A stretch of DNA of 64,000 nucleotides from Bdellovibrio bacteriovorus W (GCA_000525675.1 CP002190.1:2914001-2978000); one strand, 5' to 3'; shown: positions 7,694 through 16,601, counted from the first letter of the stretch. The notes: generated from the sequence alone by a model not told the origin. Numbers and translations are program-made.

Positions 7694-8421
7694 TTCATCC
7701 TCCTTCCAATCATAAACATCCAAAACAAACCGATTTTAAAGACAATCACTGACAACAAAATCAATTTTCGATTTTCAAAGAAGCCAAACTGCAAAATTAT
7801 GAAAGAAAGAAGGGCCAAATAAAGTGTGGTGACAATTATCGCCTGTGCCTTCAGCTGTTGAGTCACTTGTCCGGACCTACGTCGAAAATCTTCCTGCATC
7901 TTTAACTCTCTTCGCAATGCCTTGAGTTGTTCAAAATATTTTGATTGTGAATGCGCGATACGATGAAGCTCAGTGCTGAAACGCTTGAGCAGTGCGCTTT
8001 TCGCGGGAGGTGATGAATCTTCCGCGAAGACATAAAGATGAACTTCTTTGAGTTGATTCTTTATCCAACCCTCTTGTATTTCCGTCGCTTCTCGCATAGA
8101 AACGTGCATCGATTTACCGCTTTGAATGTTCAGAATCACAAGATCGAGATACGGAATGAGGACTTTGCGAATCCTGTGATTTAAGAAAATACGCAAAATT
8201 ATTGGAAAAAACTTTAAAGAAGTTAAAAGAATGCCGATGAAAAGCCAGAGCGTGAGAGATGAACTCTTTGTTGAGCCCATCAGAACGACGATAACCACCA
8301 TGACAACCGCCGAAACTAACTGCTGACGTCTAAATGGAATCGAAAACTCTGTGGCAACTTGGGAAATTGTACGGATGGCGATCCAATATCCGAACAGCGA
8401 TACCAAAAAAGAAAACAACAA
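7681..8421 (-). CDS. TadB-like inner-membrane platform protein
   Basis: The frame is open to 8586, but the upstream part would run through the ribosome site of the divergent small gene at 8568. A TTG at 8421 follows GGAGG with 6 bases spacing and gives 246 residues that begin directly with a membrane segment, so I take it. Hydrophobic segments flank a cytoplasmic region (LDLVILNIQSGKSMHVSMREA), then two more segments lie near the end, the TadB layout. No tad ATPase or secretin genes are in the window. The pair may serve the prepilin-like protein at 28654-29559 or a cluster elsewhere. Confidence 0.72.
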   Translation of the reverse strand: MLFSFLVSLFGYWIAIRTISQVATEFSIPFRRQQLVSAVVMVVIVVLMGSTKSSSLTLWLFIGILLTSLKFFPIILRIFLNHRIRKVLIPYLDLVILNIQSGKSMHVSMREATEIQEGWIKNQLKEVHLYVFAEDSSPPAKSALLKRFSTELHRIAHSQSKYFEQLKALRRELKMQEDFRRRSGQVTQQLKAQAIIVTTLYLALLSFIILQFGFFENRKLILLSVIVFKIGLFWMFMIGRRMKWKV

Positions 8422-8567
8422 AGCACACCTCCACCACCAGTGACGATCGCAAAAAATATGCAAGGTAAATTTTTTGTTGACGTAAGTCGTCGAATTGGGA
8501 AAACTAAAGTTAAGTAATTTTTTTTCAGTTAGAAACAACAACAACGTTTGCATCCTAGGAGGAGCAC

Positions 8568-8654
8568 ATGGCAAAGAAAACAGCAAAAAAAGTAGCTAAG
8601 AAAGCTACAAAAAAAGTAGCTAAAAAAGCTACTAAAAAAGCTGCTAAGAAGTAA
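8568..8654 (+). CDS. 28-residue histone-H1-like Lys/Ala peptide
   Basis: An excellent ribosome site (AGGAGGA) and ATG are followed by 28 codons composed only of Met, Ala, Lys, Thr and Val in a repeating pattern (AKKTAKKVAKKATKK...), then TAA and, 29 bases later, a strong terminator. Ribosome site, stop and terminator together indicate a genuine micro-gene. The composition matches the AAKK tails of histone-H1-like nucleoid proteins and the tail of L21 in this window (36443-36994). DNA or RNA binding is likely on charge alone; function is unknown. Confidence 0.75.
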   Translation: MAKKTAKKVAKKATKKVAKKATKKAAKK

Positions 8655-8680
8655 TTAGCGACTTTTAAGTTGAAAACAAA

Positions 8681-8711
8681 AAACCCCAGAGTTCGCTCTG
8701 GGGTTTTTTTA
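8681..8711 (+). terminator. terminator with UUCG tetraloop
   Basis: The perfect stem CCCCAGAG/CTCTGGGG (8684-8691 with 8696-8703) is closed by TTCG and followed by eight T residues. It ends the 28-residue gene. Confidence 0.92.
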
Positions 8712-8747
8712 TTTTCACTCTCAAACTTGTACTTTTAATCTATTAAT

Positions 8748-9587
8748 CTAGAAGAAATACAAGGCTCCGATTCCACCGTTTGGAATCAGCATATCGCGAT
8801 TGATTTCATACATCGCCGTTAGCTCCGCAAACACTGAAAGTCCCGCAAGATCACCACGCAATTGATTGTACTGAAGTCCCGCTGAAACGTTCGCAAAGTC
8901 TGTGGCAAACTTTCCTTCGCTCTTTTCTTTATCGGTTAGTACCATATCCAAAATGGATGAATGTTTGAACTCAGAGCTCACGCCGCGAGAATTATACCAG
9001 CGTGAATACGTTACGGACGTGTATGGATTTAGGAACTTGCCCTCAAAAGAATGCTTCCAACCTAGACCTATCGTGTTGTAACCAGGTCCAGCACCAAACC
9101 CTGCGATCACCCCGTCGGCATCTTCAAAGTTAAATTCCATATTGAAAGCCGCAACTCCTAACTGACCGCCAGCAGAAATGCCCGCACCTACTTTTTTCTC
9201 ATCTCGTAACTTCAAATTTGAAGTGTATGACGGACCTTCCATCTCACTCCAATAGCTGTTTTGAGCACCTGGAATTTCGCGAAGCTCACCTGAAGCTGCT
9301 GGTGCAACAACCATTGGTTGTGAAAAGGACTCCTCTGATTCCACAACATTACTGACTTCACGCTGAACCGGGGCTTCATCAATGGTCAAAGCACCCATAT
9401 GAGGCATATTATCCGGGTCTACTCTTTGCTGTTGGCGTTTTCTCATAGATTGGCTGTATTCAGCTTCAATAGCTTGAGACTTTGTTTTGATACGGCTAGA
9501 TGACGATCCCAAATTCAGTGGTTCTGCCTTTGCCGCAACACCCATCACTACACATAGTCCTAATGTTATTAGGGATGTTTTTTTCAT
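8748..9587 (-). CDS. exported protein of the MCE operon, outer-membrane-like C-terminus
   Basis: The ATG at 9587 is preceded by GGAGAACCT and begins a signal peptide (MKKTSLITLGLCVVMGVAAKAEP), so the upstream in-frame ATG at 9608 is unlikely. The 279-residue product has a low-complexity N-terminal third, then alternating Gly/aromatic segments (GAGISAGGQLGVAAFNMEF, GFGAGPGYNTIGLGW) that suggest an outer-membrane beta barrel. It ends in Phe-Phe (GIGALYFF), a barrel-type terminus. It is the last gene of the MCE transporter operon and could be an outer-membrane partner. No known family is recognised. Confidence 0.75.
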   Translation of the reverse strand: MKKTSLITLGLCVVMGVAAKAEPLNLGSSSSRIKTKSQAIEAEYSQSMRKRQQQRVDPDNMPHMGALTIDEAPVQREVSNVVESEESFSQPMVVAPAASGELREIPGAQNSYWSEMEGPSYTSNLKLRDEKKVGAGISAGGQLGVAAFNMEFNFEDADGVIAGFGAGPGYNTIGLGWKHSFEGKFLNPYTSVTYSRWYNSRGVSSEFKHSSILDMVLTDKEKSEGKFATDFANVSAGLQYNQLRGDLAGLSVFAELTAMYEINRDMLIPNGGIGALYFF

Positions 9588-9609
9588 AGGTTCTCCTCTC
9601 CCATGCATT

Positions 9610-10392
9610 CTAGAATATTCTAGCTTTTACGCCTTCTTGTTGGAAAAACTTTTTAATAGCTGGTCCATCCAAAGGCTCTAAGCGGAAAAGTAACTTATGA
9701 ACCAAGTCATAAGTGTCCTCAGCCTTCTTAGATCTTAAATTATTTGTCATATATGCGACATCGTCACTAATTTTGACCGCGTTATCCAATAATCTTGCGA
9801 CTTCACGATTCTTGGTCGTCTTATCCAAGAGCACCAGAGTTTTATTAAAGTTCGTCACCAGCTTATCTAGTTGTTGGATTGTATTGGTGATAGAACCCTC
9901 GTTTTTTTCAACCATTTCGATGATTTTACCAGCAAGACTGTAGCTTTGAGAGATAAGCTGATCGATTCGCGGAGGATCTTCCCCCCGCACGAAGTCTCCT
10001 GATTGATGGACGCCAGACTCGCTAGTTCCGGTAGAAACCTCTAAAAACTTTTCGCCGATCACACCTGCCAGGTTAATATAAAACTTTGAGTCCTGACGAA
10101 TACTCGTCCAAGCCTTGGGCTCAATCGAAACCGTCAAACGAAGCTTCACTTCTTCTCCATTAGCCATTTTAAAATCAGGATCAAAGGTGATGGACTTAAC
10201 CTTCCCCACCTTAATTCCCATCACACGCACAGGAGATCCCTCTTCGATACCGCCAGCGTAGTTGTACATTATATGAAGCTCTTTAGAAGACGAAAACGGA
10301 TTTGAATACCCCATAAGATAGGCAAACACCGCCACCAATACCAAAGATGCAATTGCTAATAGTCCTACACGAGCTTCGATCTTCATGATCAC
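9610..10392 (-). CDS. mlaD: MlaD/MCE-family substrate-binding protein
   Basis: An N-terminal membrane anchor (residues about 8-27) is followed by one MCE domain (YAGGIEEGSPVRVMGIKVGKV, then GVIGEKFLEVSTG), and after it a long helical C-terminus (residues about 150-230) with MlaD-type periodicity. MCE proteins form hexameric rings in the periplasm that bind lipids and guide them between the membranes. The gene sits between a permease gene and the exported protein gene in one operon. The 260-residue length exceeds E. coli MlaD (183) because of the helical extension, which may form a tube or needle. Confidence 0.88.
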   Translation of the reverse strand: MIMKIEARVGLLAIASLVLVAVFAYLMGYSNPFSSSKELHIMYNYAGGIEEGSPVRVMGIKVGKVKSITFDPDFKMANGEEVKLRLTVSIEPKAWTSIRQDSKFYINLAGVIGEKFLEVSTGTSESGVHQSGDFVRGEDPPRIDQLISQSYSLAGKIIEMVEKNEGSITNTIQQLDKLVTNFNKTLVLLDKTTKNREVARLLDNAVKISDDVAYMTNNLRSKKAEDTYDLVHKLLFRLEPLDGPAIKKFFQQEGVKARIF

Positions 10393-10394
10393 TC

Positions 10395-11114
10395 CTAATA
10401 AAAGAAACTAAATAAATAAGATAAAATAAAATCAGTACCAATAATCAGAATAGAAGAGGCCACAACAGCTTTGGTTGTAGCCCTTCCCACGCCTTCAGCG
10501 CCCTGTTCGCATTTGAAGCCATAATAACAAGAAACCATCGGGATGATCGCCCCAAAGCACGCGCCTTTTACCATCGCAAAATAGAAGTCTTGAAATTGAA
10601 CGAATCGACGCATGGATGACAAAAATAGACTGGTAGGAAAACCCAAATAGGATTCACTCACCAACATAGCCGCAAACAAACAGGTTAAGTTGGCAAATAC
10701 AATTAAGATGACACCAGCTACAATACAGGCCAATAAACGAGGTACCACAATGAACTGTAAGGGATTAATTCCCAGCATTCGCAGAGCATCTACTTGTTCA
10801 GTAATCTGCATGGTTCCTACTTCGCTAGCATAACCAGCTCCAACTCTAGAGGTCAGCAATAACGCCGTCACCACGGCCCCGAGTTCTCTCAAGATGAGCA
10901 TCGCAGCAAAGCCAGGAACTAATGAATCATTTTGGATGACCATCTTCATATGAAAAGAGGATTCTAAAATTGTCACGACAGCCGCGAAAGTTACGCAGAA
11001 AAGTATAATCGGAAGGCTTTGATTACCTACAAAATACAACTGCTGGGCAAATTCTCTAATACGAAATGGTCGCTCAAAAAGAGCTGAAAAAATCTGAGTA
11101 AGGTATCTGGTCAT
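10395..11114 (-). CDS. MlaE-family permease, second copy
   Basis: The 239-residue product has the MlaE signature (GFAAMLILRELGAVVTALLLTSRVGAGYASEVGTMQITEQVDALRMLG, given here only by its key blocks RELG, SRVGAGYASE, TEQVDALR) and five to six membrane segments. It overlaps the preceding permease gene by 4 bases and precedes mlaD by 2 bases. Most Mla systems use a homodimer of one MlaE. The presence of two different ones here points to a heterodimeric permease. Confidence 0.87.
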   Translation of the reverse strand: MTRYLTQIFSALFERPFRIREFAQQLYFVGNQSLPIILFCVTFAAVVTILESSFHMKMVIQNDSLVPGFAAMLILRELGAVVTALLLTSRVGAGYASEVGTMQITEQVDALRMLGINPLQFIVVPRLLACIVAGVILIVFANLTCLFAAMLVSESYLGFPTSLFLSSMRRFVQFQDFYFAMVKGACFGAIIPMVSCYYGFKCEQGAEGVGRATTKAVVASSILIIGTDFILSYLFSFFY

Positions 11115-11881
11115 GCGCCCTCTCCAATTACTAAGCGCACAAGGACATCACCAACAAAACTAGTAAACCAGTCCGCGACAACAATACAAATCATGGTAGA
11201 AACAGCGGTTTGCACCACCGCTCGCCCAACTCCTTTTGCGCCGCCGGTAGCGAAGAATCCTTTATAGGTACAGATAGTTGCTAGTATTAAAGCAAAAGAT
11301 CCGCACTTAATGAGACCTAATACAATAGACGCTGGCTGCACTATTCGGGGAATGTGTCGCAGATATTCTTCCACATGAACGCCCACAAATAGGGAGGCTA
11401 AAAAAGCTCCCCCTAAGACGGACATCAAAAGTCCCAATCCCAATAAAAAGAAACTCGAAATAATTATTCCAAGAAAGCGTGGCACAATAAGTTCTTGCAG
11501 TGGATCTGCTCCCAAGCAGCGAATGGCATCAATCTGCTCAGTGACTCTCATTGTTCCAAGTTCTGCAGATGTAAATGCTCCAACCTTCCCACTCAGCATG
11601 AAGGCAATCAAAAGAGGACCGATCTCACGAAAAGTTCCACTTGTGGCTAAGCCCCCGAGATACCCTAAGGCACCAAACTCTTTCATTTGCAAAGCAAACT
11701 GCACGCTCATAATAGCGCCTACGAAAAAACCCGCCATGGCTGTAGTCGGAAGACTATTCCAAGCAACAGACCAAATCTGTTCCAATACAAGCTTAACTGA
11801 AATTTTTTTCTTAAATAGTGTCTTAAGTATTTCAGAGAGAAAAATCAGTGGAGCGCCAACTTCAGAAAGCAGCTTCATCAT
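11111..11881 (-). CDS. mlaE: MlaE-family permease, first copy
   Basis: The frame is open to 12016, but the upstream part is antisense-type overlap with the ATPase gene. The ATG at 11881 follows GGGGAGATCT and overlaps the ATPase stop (ATGA), so it is the start, giving 256 residues. The MlaE core is present (REIGPLLIAFMLSGKVGAF, LGTMRVTEQIDAIRCLG), with five to six membrane segments. It would form the transmembrane part of the lipid ABC transporter, together with the second permease encoded downstream. Confidence 0.88.
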   Translation of the reverse strand: MMKLLSEVGAPLIFLSEILKTLFKKKISVKLVLEQIWSVAWNSLPTTAMAGFFVGAIMSVQFALQMKEFGALGYLGGLATSGTFREIGPLLIAFMLSGKVGAFTSAELGTMRVTEQIDAIRCLGADPLQELIVPRFLGIIISSFFLLGLGLLMSVLGGAFLASLFVGVHVEEYLRHIPRIVQPASIVLGLIKCGSFALILATICTYKGFFATGGAKGVGRAVVQTAVSTMICIVVADWFTSFVGDVLVRLVIGEGA

Positions 11882-12612
11882 AGATCTCCCCTCACTTCTG
11901 CTAAGAAATCTCTTACGAGGGGGACCGAGCTTTTTAAAAGTTCTTTTGGCGTTCCTGAATCTAAAATTTGCCCTTGATCTAAAACGATGATTCGATCGGC
12001 AATCTTTAAAGCACACTCCATGTCATGACTAACAACAATAGAGGTCGTTTGAAGTTCGCGTGAAAGTTTGAAAATAAGTTCGTTGATCAAAGTGGTCGTT
12101 ACCGGATCTAAACCCGTCGTCGGCTCATCAAACAGAAGAATCTCGGGCTGAATAGCCAGAGTGCGTGCCAGACTGACTCTTTTCTGCATCCCATAAGAGA
12201 TTTGCGGAGGATACTTTGCCGATATGTCAGGTAGATTCACCCACTCAAGAGCTTGCAACACCTTCTTGTGAATCTCATCCTCTGATAAGGAAAAGTGACG
12301 GCGCAAACCGTAAGCAATATTTTCAAACACAGTTAAAGAGTCAAAAAGGGCTGGATGTTGAAAGACCATTCCGCATTTTTTTCGTATTGAAAAAAACTGA
12401 TCTTCAGATAATTCTTTTAATGAAATTCCATCGATGAAAATCTCACCTTCATCGGGCCGCATGAGTCCGACAATATTCTTCAGCAAAACAGATTTACCCG
12501 TGCCAGAAGTGCCTAGAATAAATACGATCTCTCCTTTTTGAATTTGAAAATTCAAACCATTTAAGATCGTCCGAGGCCCAAATTTTTTAACGAGATTTTT
12601 AAATTCAATCAC
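11878..12612 (-). CDS. mlaF: MlaF-like ATPase with intact Walker motifs, altered signature
   Basis: The protein has 244 residues. Walker A is GTSGTGKS (34-41), Walker B LLFDEP (159-164) has the catalytic Glu, and the H-loop is SHDM (195-198). The ABC signature reads ISYGMQKR (138-145), with Tyr140 where family members have Gly. In a nucleotide-binding dimer the signature works on the other subunit's ATP. This subunit therefore has a good catalytic site of its own but a poor signature for the partner. It powers MCE lipid transport together with the next ATPase. Confidence 0.9.
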   Translation of the reverse strand: MIEFKNLVKKFGPRTILNGLNFQIQKGEIVFILGTSGTGKSVLLKNIVGLMRPDEGEIFIDGISLKELSEDQFFSIRKKCGMVFQHPALFDSLTVFENIAYGLRRHFSLSEDEIHKKVLQALEWVNLPDISAKYPPQISYGMQKRVSLARTLAIQPEILLFDEPTTGLDPVTTTLINELIFKLSRELQTTSIVVSHDMECALKIADRIIVLDQGQILDSGTPKELLKSSVPLVRDFLAEVRGDL

Positions 12613-12644
12613 TGCTTAATGGTATTCATTCGTCATTCTCTCGG

Positions 12645-13406
12645 TCAACACTGCAATTCTTTAGAAGTTAGTGGTCCCATCGACAAACCCTGAATGAATT
12701 GATGGACGCGGGGGTCTTTACTTCTTTTGGTTTCTTCTACCGTTCCCGTATCAAGCAACTTACCGTCGCAAATAAACAATATTCTGTCTGCTATTTGATA
12801 GGCCCGATTCATATCGTTCGTCACGGCAACAATTGTCGAGCCCTGTTCTTTTTTCAGTCGTAAAATAAGTTCGATAATCTTTCTTGAGGTGATGGGATCA
12901 AGCCCCGCCGTCGGATCATCATAGAAAATAATTTGAGGCTTCAAAGCCAGAGCGCGGGCAATGCCGAGGCGTTTTTGCATGCCACCGCTGATTTCATCAG
13001 GAAATAAGTCTTTGGCGTGAGCGAGCCCCACCTCCTCCAAGAAGAACATCGCCTGCTCTGTTCGCTCTTTCTCAGAAAGAAGGGTTCTTTCCCTCAAAGG
13101 GAAGACTATATTTTCTAAGCAGGTCAAAGAATCAAAAAGCGCGTTCTTCTGAAAAAGAATTCCCAAACTGGAGATGATTTCGCTTTGCGCAAAAAAGTTC
13201 GAATCAATGGGGGTTTGTTTTATAAATGCCGAGCCATTACTAGGGGTTATGAGACCACACATCGTCTTTAGTAGAGTTGTTTTTCCCTCTCCACTTGGCC
13301 CCACGACAACAATCGCCTCTCCTTCGGCGATGTTAATCGTCACTTCTTTAAGCACTTCGTGATTTTGAAAGCTCACGCTGACATTTTCCAAGCGAATGAT
13401 ACTCAT
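12645..13406 (-). CDS. MlaF-like ATPase with degenerate catalytic residues
   Basis: The protein has 253 residues. Walker A GPSGEGKTT (36-44) and the signature SGGMQKR (140-146) are intact. The catalytic Glu after Walker B is Asp (FYDDP, D164), and the H-loop His is Asn (VTNDM, N197). Hydrolysis at its own site should be weak, while its signature can complete the partner's site. Together with the neighbouring ATPase this gives one consensus and one degenerate site. It is the first gene of the six-gene MCE operon, 32 bases before mlaF. Confidence 0.88.
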   Translation of the reverse strand: MSIIRLENVSVSFQNHEVLKEVTINIAEGEAIVVVGPSGEGKTTLLKTMCGLITPSNGSAFIKQTPIDSNFFAQSEIISSLGILFQKNALFDSLTCLENIVFPLRERTLLSEKERTEQAMFFLEEVGLAHAKDLFPDEISGGMQKRLGIARALALKPQIIFYDDPTAGLDPITSRKIIELILRLKKEQGSTIVAVTNDMNRAYQIADRILFICDGKLLDTGTVEETKRSKDPRVHQFIQGLSMGPLTSKELQC

Positions 13407-13547
13407 GAATCCGTCCAGTTCTTGCCCAACTTTGGCTCTGCGCCTAGCAGTAAATGTTGTCTCTAATAACGATTTGATATTGAATGTCTCATCGAACGCA
13501 AGTTTTAAATTTTTCCATTCATTTTGAAGCCTTAAGGAGATTTAGTC

Positions 13548-14489
13548 ATGGCTCACAAAAGAAATAAAATCGCAGTCATCGGTGCTGGTTTTGTTGGTTC
13601 TACAACTGCACATTGGGCAGCCCAAAAAGAATTAGGCGACGTTGTTATTCTAGACATCAACGAAGGCACAGCAATTGGTAAAGCACTTGATCTTGCTCAA
13701 GCAGGTCCAATTGAAATGTTTGACACTAAAGTTAAAGGTACTAGCAACTATGCTGATATCGCTGACTCTGATGTTGTCATCATCACTGCAGGCATGCCAC
13801 GTAAACCAGGAATGAGCCGCGATGAACTTGTTGGTATCAACGCGAAAATCGTAAAAGAAGTTTGTGAAGGCGTTAAAAAATACGCTCCAAACTCTTTTGT
13901 TATCGTAGTTTGTAACCCAATGGACGTTATGGCAGTTTACGCAAAACAAATTCTTGGCTTCCCAAGAGAGCGCGTAATCGGTATGGGCGGTTGCCTTGAC
14001 TCTGCTCGCTTCAGAACTTTCATCGCTGAAGAGCTCGACGTTTCTGTTAAAGACGTCACTGGAATTGTTATCGGTAACCACGGTGACGCAATGATGCCTC
14101 TAGTTCGCCAAGCTTCTGTTTCTGGCATTCCTTTAACAGAACTTCTTTCTGCAGATCGTATCGCAGCAATCGTTGCGCGCACAAAACAAGCTGGTGCTGA
14201 AATCGGTGGCCACTTAAAAACTGGCTCTGCATTCTTTGCCCCTTCTCGTGGTGCAGTTGAAATGGCGGAAGCCATTCTAAAAGATCAGAAACGTGTTCTT
14301 CCAGTAGCTGTTGAGCTCACTGGTGAATTTGGCGTTAACGAAGGTCTTATGGTTGGAGTTCTTGCAACTCTTGGCGGAAAAGGTATTGAAAAAGTTCACA
14401 CTTTTGAAATGAACGCACAAGAAAAAGAAGAGTTCACAAAATCAGTAGATGCAGTTCGCACTCTTGTTTCTGCACTTAAAAATATCTAA
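13548..14489 (+). CDS. mdh: malate dehydrogenase (LDH-like type)
   Basis: The protein has 313 residues. The dinucleotide motif is GAGFVG (12-17) with D36 as NAD ribose ligand. The substrate loop MPRKPGMSR gives R85 and R91, D151/R154 lie in GCLDSARF, and H178 is the catalytic His in NHGD. Arg at the selectivity position indicates malate over lactate. It interconverts malate and oxaloacetate in the TCA cycle. The ribosome site is AAGGAGA, and it heads an operon with sucC and sucD; a hairpin lies in the mdh-sucC gap. Confidence 0.95.
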   Translation: MAHKRNKIAVIGAGFVGSTTAHWAAQKELGDVVILDINEGTAIGKALDLAQAGPIEMFDTKVKGTSNYADIADSDVVIITAGMPRKPGMSRDELVGINAKIVKEVCEGVKKYAPNSFVIVVCNPMDVMAVYAKQILGFPRERVIGMGGCLDSARFRTFIAEELDVSVKDVTGIVIGNHGDAMMPLVRQASVSGIPLTELLSADRIAAIVARTKQAGAEIGGHLKTGSAFFAPSRGAVEMAEAILKDQKRVLPVAVELTGEFGVNEGLMVGVLATLGGKGIEKVHTFEMNAQEKEEFTKSVDAVRTLVSALKNI

Positions 14490-14504
14490 TACTTTTTTAT
14501 AAAT

Positions 14505-14522
14505 GGGGTGATCAATCACCCC
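14505..14522 (+). other. hairpin in the mdh-sucC gap
   Basis: GGGGTGA-TCAA-TCACCCC is a perfect 7-bp stem without a T tract, 20 bases before the sucC start. It is more likely an mRNA stability or processing element, or an attenuator, than a terminator. Confidence 0.55.
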
Positions 14523-14542
14523 GTTAACCTTGGAGATCTAGA

Positions 14543-15706
14543 ATGAATATACATGAGTATCAGGCCAAAGATATTCTCAGAAAATTTGGAGTTGCAACTC
14601 TCAAAGGTAAAGTTGCTCACTCTCCTGAAGAAGCTGTAGCTGCTGCCAAAGAAATTGGTGGAAGCCTTTGGGTAGTAAAAGCGCAAATTCACGCTGGTGG
14701 CCGCGGTAAAGGCGGCGGTGTAAAGATCGCAAAGTCTCTTGACGAAGTTGGCGAACTTACAAAAAACATGATCGGCATGACTTTGGTAACTCACCAAACT
14801 GGCCCTGAAGGTAAAGTTGTTCAGAAAGTATTCATCGAACAAGGTTGTAATATTGCTAAAGAATACTACGTTGCCTGCCTAGTTGACCGTGAAACTGGTA
14901 GAGCTGCGATGATGGCCTCTTCTGAAGGTGGAATGGACATCGAAGAAGTTGCTGAGAAAAATCCAGAGGCTATCAAAAAGGTAGACATCGATCCAACAAT
15001 TGGACTTGCCCCGTTCCAAGCAAGACAACTTGCTTTTGAAATTGGACTTGCCCCTGAGTACGTTAATAAAGCTGTGAAGTTCTTCACAGGTCTTTACAAC
15101 GCATTCATCGCTACAGATTGCTCTATTGCTGAGATCAACCCTCTTGTTGTTACAAAAGAAGGCGATGTTCTTTGCTTGGATGCTAAAATGAATTTCGATT
15201 CTAATGCTCTTTACCGCCATCCAGAAGTTGTTGAGATGCGCGATCTTAACGAAGAAGAACCATCAGAAATTGAAGCTTCAAAGTTCGACTTAGCTTTCAT
15301 CAAACTTGATGGAAACATCGGTTGCTTAGTGAATGGTGCTGGTCTTGCGATGGCGACTCTAGACATCATTAAACTTCACGGTGCAAACCCAGCAAACTTC
15401 CTAGATGTTGGCGGTGGCGCGAATAAAGAAAAAGTGACTGAAGCCTTCAAGATCATTCTTAAAGATCCAAACGTTAAGGGTATTTTAGTAAATATCTTCG
15501 GCGGTATTATGAAGTGTGACATCATCGCTGATGGCGTGATCGCTGCTTCTAAAGAATTAGGCTTAAAAGTTCCGCTTGTTGTTCGACTTGAGGGAACAAA
15601 CGTAGAGCTTGGTAAGAAAATGTTGAGAGAAAGCGGATTGAACATCACTCCTGCTGATGATCTCACTGACGCAGCAAAAAAGATCGTTGCTGCAGTAAAG
15701 GGTTAA
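14543..15706 (+). CDS. sucC: succinyl-CoA synthetase beta subunit (ADP-forming)
   Basis: The protein has 387 residues, the standard length. It begins [17 protein letters not shown], with the ATP-grasp domain ([19 protein letters not shown] near residues 44-62) and the C-terminal CoA-ligase domain ([17 protein letters not shown]). It makes succinate and ATP from succinyl-CoA as the partner of SucD. The gene is preceded by TGGAGATC and followed by sucD after 4 bases. Confidence 0.96.
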   Translation: MNIHEYQAKDILRKFGVATLKGKVAHSPEEAVAAAKEIGGSLWVVKAQIHAGGRGKGGGVKIAKSLDEVGELTKNMIGMTLVTHQTGPEGKVVQKVFIEQGCNIAKEYYVACLVDRETGRAAMMASSEGGMDIEEVAEKNPEAIKKVDIDPTIGLAPFQARQLAFEIGLAPEYVNKAVKFFTGLYNAFIATDCSIAEINPLVVTKEGDVLCLDAKMNFDSNALYRHPEVVEMRDLNEEEPSEIEASKFDLAFIKLDGNIGCLVNGAGLAMATLDIIKLHGANPANFLDVGGGANKEKVTEAFKIILKDPNVKGILVNIFGGIMKCDIIADGVIAASKELGLKVPLVVRLEGTNVELGKKMLRESGLNITPADDLTDAAKKIVAAVKG

Positions 15707-15710
15707 TCAG

Positions 15711-16580
15711 ATGGCAATTTTAATTAACAAAGACACTAAAGTTATTTGCCAAGGCTTCACTGGAGCACAAGGCACTTTCCACTCTGAACAAGCTATTGCT
15801 TACGGCACTCAAATGGTTGGTGGCGTGACTCCGGGCAAAGGTGGCACAACACACATCGGTCTTCCAGTGTTCAACACTGTGAAAGAAGCAAAAGAAGCTA
15901 CTGGCTGTAATGCCTCTGTGATTTTCGTTCCACCTCCATTTGCGGCGGACTCTATCATGGAAGCAGTTGATGCTGATTTAGATCTAGTAATCTGCATCAC
16001 TGAAGGCATCCCTGTTTTAGACATGGTTAAAGTAAAGAAATACATGGAAGGTAAGCGCACTCGCTTGATCGGTCCTAACTGCCCAGGCGTTATCACTCCA
16101 GGTGCTTGTAAGATTGGTATTATGCCAGCTCACATCCACAAACCAGGTCGCATCGGCGTACTATCGCGCTCTGGGACTTTGACTTACGAAGCTGTTGGTC
16201 AATTAACTGCACTTGGCCTTGGTCAATCTACTTGCGTAGGTATCGGTGGAGACCCAGTGAACGGAACAAACTTCATCGACATTCTAAAAATGTTCAATGA
16301 AGATCCGGATACTGATGGAGTTATCATGATCGGTGAAATCGGTGGATCAGCGGAAGAAGAAGCTGCAGAGTACATCAAAGCTCACTTCAAAAAACCAGTA
16401 GCTGCGTTCATCGCAGGCGCTGCGGCTCCTCCAGGAAAACGCATGGGTCATGCTGGTGCTATTATCAGTGGTGGCAAAGGAACTGCAGAAGCAAAATTCG
16501 CGGCTCTTGAGGCTGCAGGTTGCAAAATTGCAAGAAGCCCAGCTGATATGGGAACGACTTTAAAGTCTATGCTGAAGTAA
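15711..16580 (+). CDS. sucD: succinyl-CoA synthetase alpha subunit
   Basis: The protein has 289 residues, with the CoA-binding Rossmann start ([19 protein letters not shown]), the phosphohistidine region ([17 protein letters not shown], His in MGHAGAI) and the [11 protein letters not shown] block. It works with SucC. The coding sequence follows 4 bases after sucC and is closed by a strong terminator, so mdh-sucC-sucD is one unit. Confidence 0.96.
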   Translation: MAILINKDTKVICQGFTGAQGTFHSEQAIAYGTQMVGGVTPGKGGTTHIGLPVFNTVKEAKEATGCNASVIFVPPPFAADSIMEAVDADLDLVICITEGIPVLDMVKVKKYMEGKRTRLIGPNCPGVITPGACKIGIMPAHIHKPGRIGVLSRSGTLTYEAVGQLTALGLGQSTCVGIGGDPVNGTNFIDILKMFNEDPDTDGVIMIGEIGGSAEEEAAEYIKAHFKKPVAAFIAGAAAPPGKRMGHAGAIISGGKGTAEAKFAALEAAGCKIARSPADMGTTLKSMLK

Positions 16581-16601
16581 TTACATTCTCAGTGAGATTT
16601 C

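Noticed and set aside
8422-8586. N-terminal extension of the TadB-like gene
   Set aside because: It would cross the ribosome site and start of the divergent 28-residue gene and has no family match; TTG at 8421 has GGAGG.
11882-12016. N-terminal extension of the first MlaE permease
   Set aside because: It would lie inside the ATPase gene in another frame; the ATG at 11881 has a ribosome site and the usual overlap.
13650-14275. long minus-strand frames opposite mdh
   Set aside because: Shadow frames of the real mdh gene; no ribosome site and no recognisable motif.
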